Source: CAZIVE01 sp964542435 (GTDB lineage: Bacteria; Bacteroidota; Bacteroidia; Bacteroidales; Tannerellaceae). From it: DNA of 6,476 nucleotides. The position numbers and the translations under genes were made by a program. This document shows, piece after piece, positions 6,423 through 6,476 of the stretch. Each line of letters opens with the position of its first letter. Positions within the stretch are counted from its first letter, which is position 1. The notes below the pieces were generated by a model. It searched no databases and was not told where the DNA came from. It saw only the letters and a program-made list of their open reading frames with translations. Location: assembly GCA_964542435.1 (NCBI GenBank), contig CAZIVE010000144.1, forward strand, positions 1 to 6,476. Reading direction: 5' to 3'.

Positions 6423-6458
6423 ATCGGATAAGGACGCTTCGGCGATGGGCGATCCGAT
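6423..6458. repeat. 7-base inverted repeat enclosing a small TTCG-loop hairpin
   Basis: ATCGGAT (6423-6429) is the reverse complement of ATCCGAT (6452-6458). Between them CGC-TTCG-GCG (6435-6444) can form a short stem with a stable UUCG loop on the + strand. No T-tract follows, so it is not a clear terminator. The same bases are open on the minus strand, so the symmetry may be accidental. Confidence 0.3.
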
Positions 6459-6476
6459 CATCAAGAAGAGATGAGA

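Noticed and set aside
6445..6474. Mini-frame MGDPIIKKR ending like the HAD-MenI protein (13-base match with 1990-2002)
   Set aside because: A single 13-base match within 6.5 kb is compatible with chance, and a nine-codon frame without other evidence is not a gene.

Overview
The window reads as chromosomal DNA from a Bacteroidota bacterium, probably Prevotella- or Bacteroides-like. Three things point there: TAnnTTTG-type -7 promoter octamers in front of genes, sparse Shine-Dalgarno sequences, and protein types and gene order (tgt followed by an LptF/LptG-type permease; a hotdog thioesterase next to a short isochorismate synthase) that recall this phylum. It looks like ordinary core genome on a draft or metagenomic scaffold. 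A run of exactly 100 N (5017-5116) marks a scaffold join of unknown true length.

Layout, all genes on the + strand: (1) 1-687, the C-terminal part of a DNA2/NAM7/IGHMBP2-like superfamily 1 helicase, cut by the window edge. (2) An 86-base intergenic region with a candidate promoter and a 9-base direct repeat. (3) 774-2006, a HAD-IIB (Cof-type) phosphatase fused in frame to a complete MenI/YdiI-like hotdog thioesterase. (4) 2006-3085, menF-type isochorismate synthase, overlapping the fusion gene by one base (TGATG). (5) 3122-4252, tgt, tRNA-guanine transglycosylase, with a -7 element so close to its ATG that the transcript may be leaderless. (6) 4262-5016, an LptF/LptG-family permease broken by the gap. 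(7) After the gap, a candidate promoter and a complete Gfo/Idh/MocA oxidoreductase (5217-6284). (8) A 192-base non-coding tail with a perfect 12-bp inverted repeat and, at its very end, a weak hint of a minus-strand gene.

How the genes work together: the fusion gene and menF form a menaquinone pair. MenF makes isochorismate from chorismate at the entry to the pathway, and the thioesterase domain would release 1,4-dihydroxy-2-naphthoate from its CoA ester late in the pathway. menD, a frequent partner of menF, is not next to it here. Tgt (queuosine tRNA modification) and the permease (lipopolysaccharide export) are probably co-transcribed because only 9 bases separate them, but they are functionally unrelated. 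The oxidoreductase lies beyond the gap and cannot be assumed to neighbour the permease.

I found no mobile element, CRISPR array, tRNA or rRNA. The most interesting points are the HAD-MenI fusion, a Tgt without the usual zinc-binding cysteines, the likely leaderless tgt promoter and the unexplained palindrome near the right end. I see no convincing evidence of a wholly new multi-gene system.
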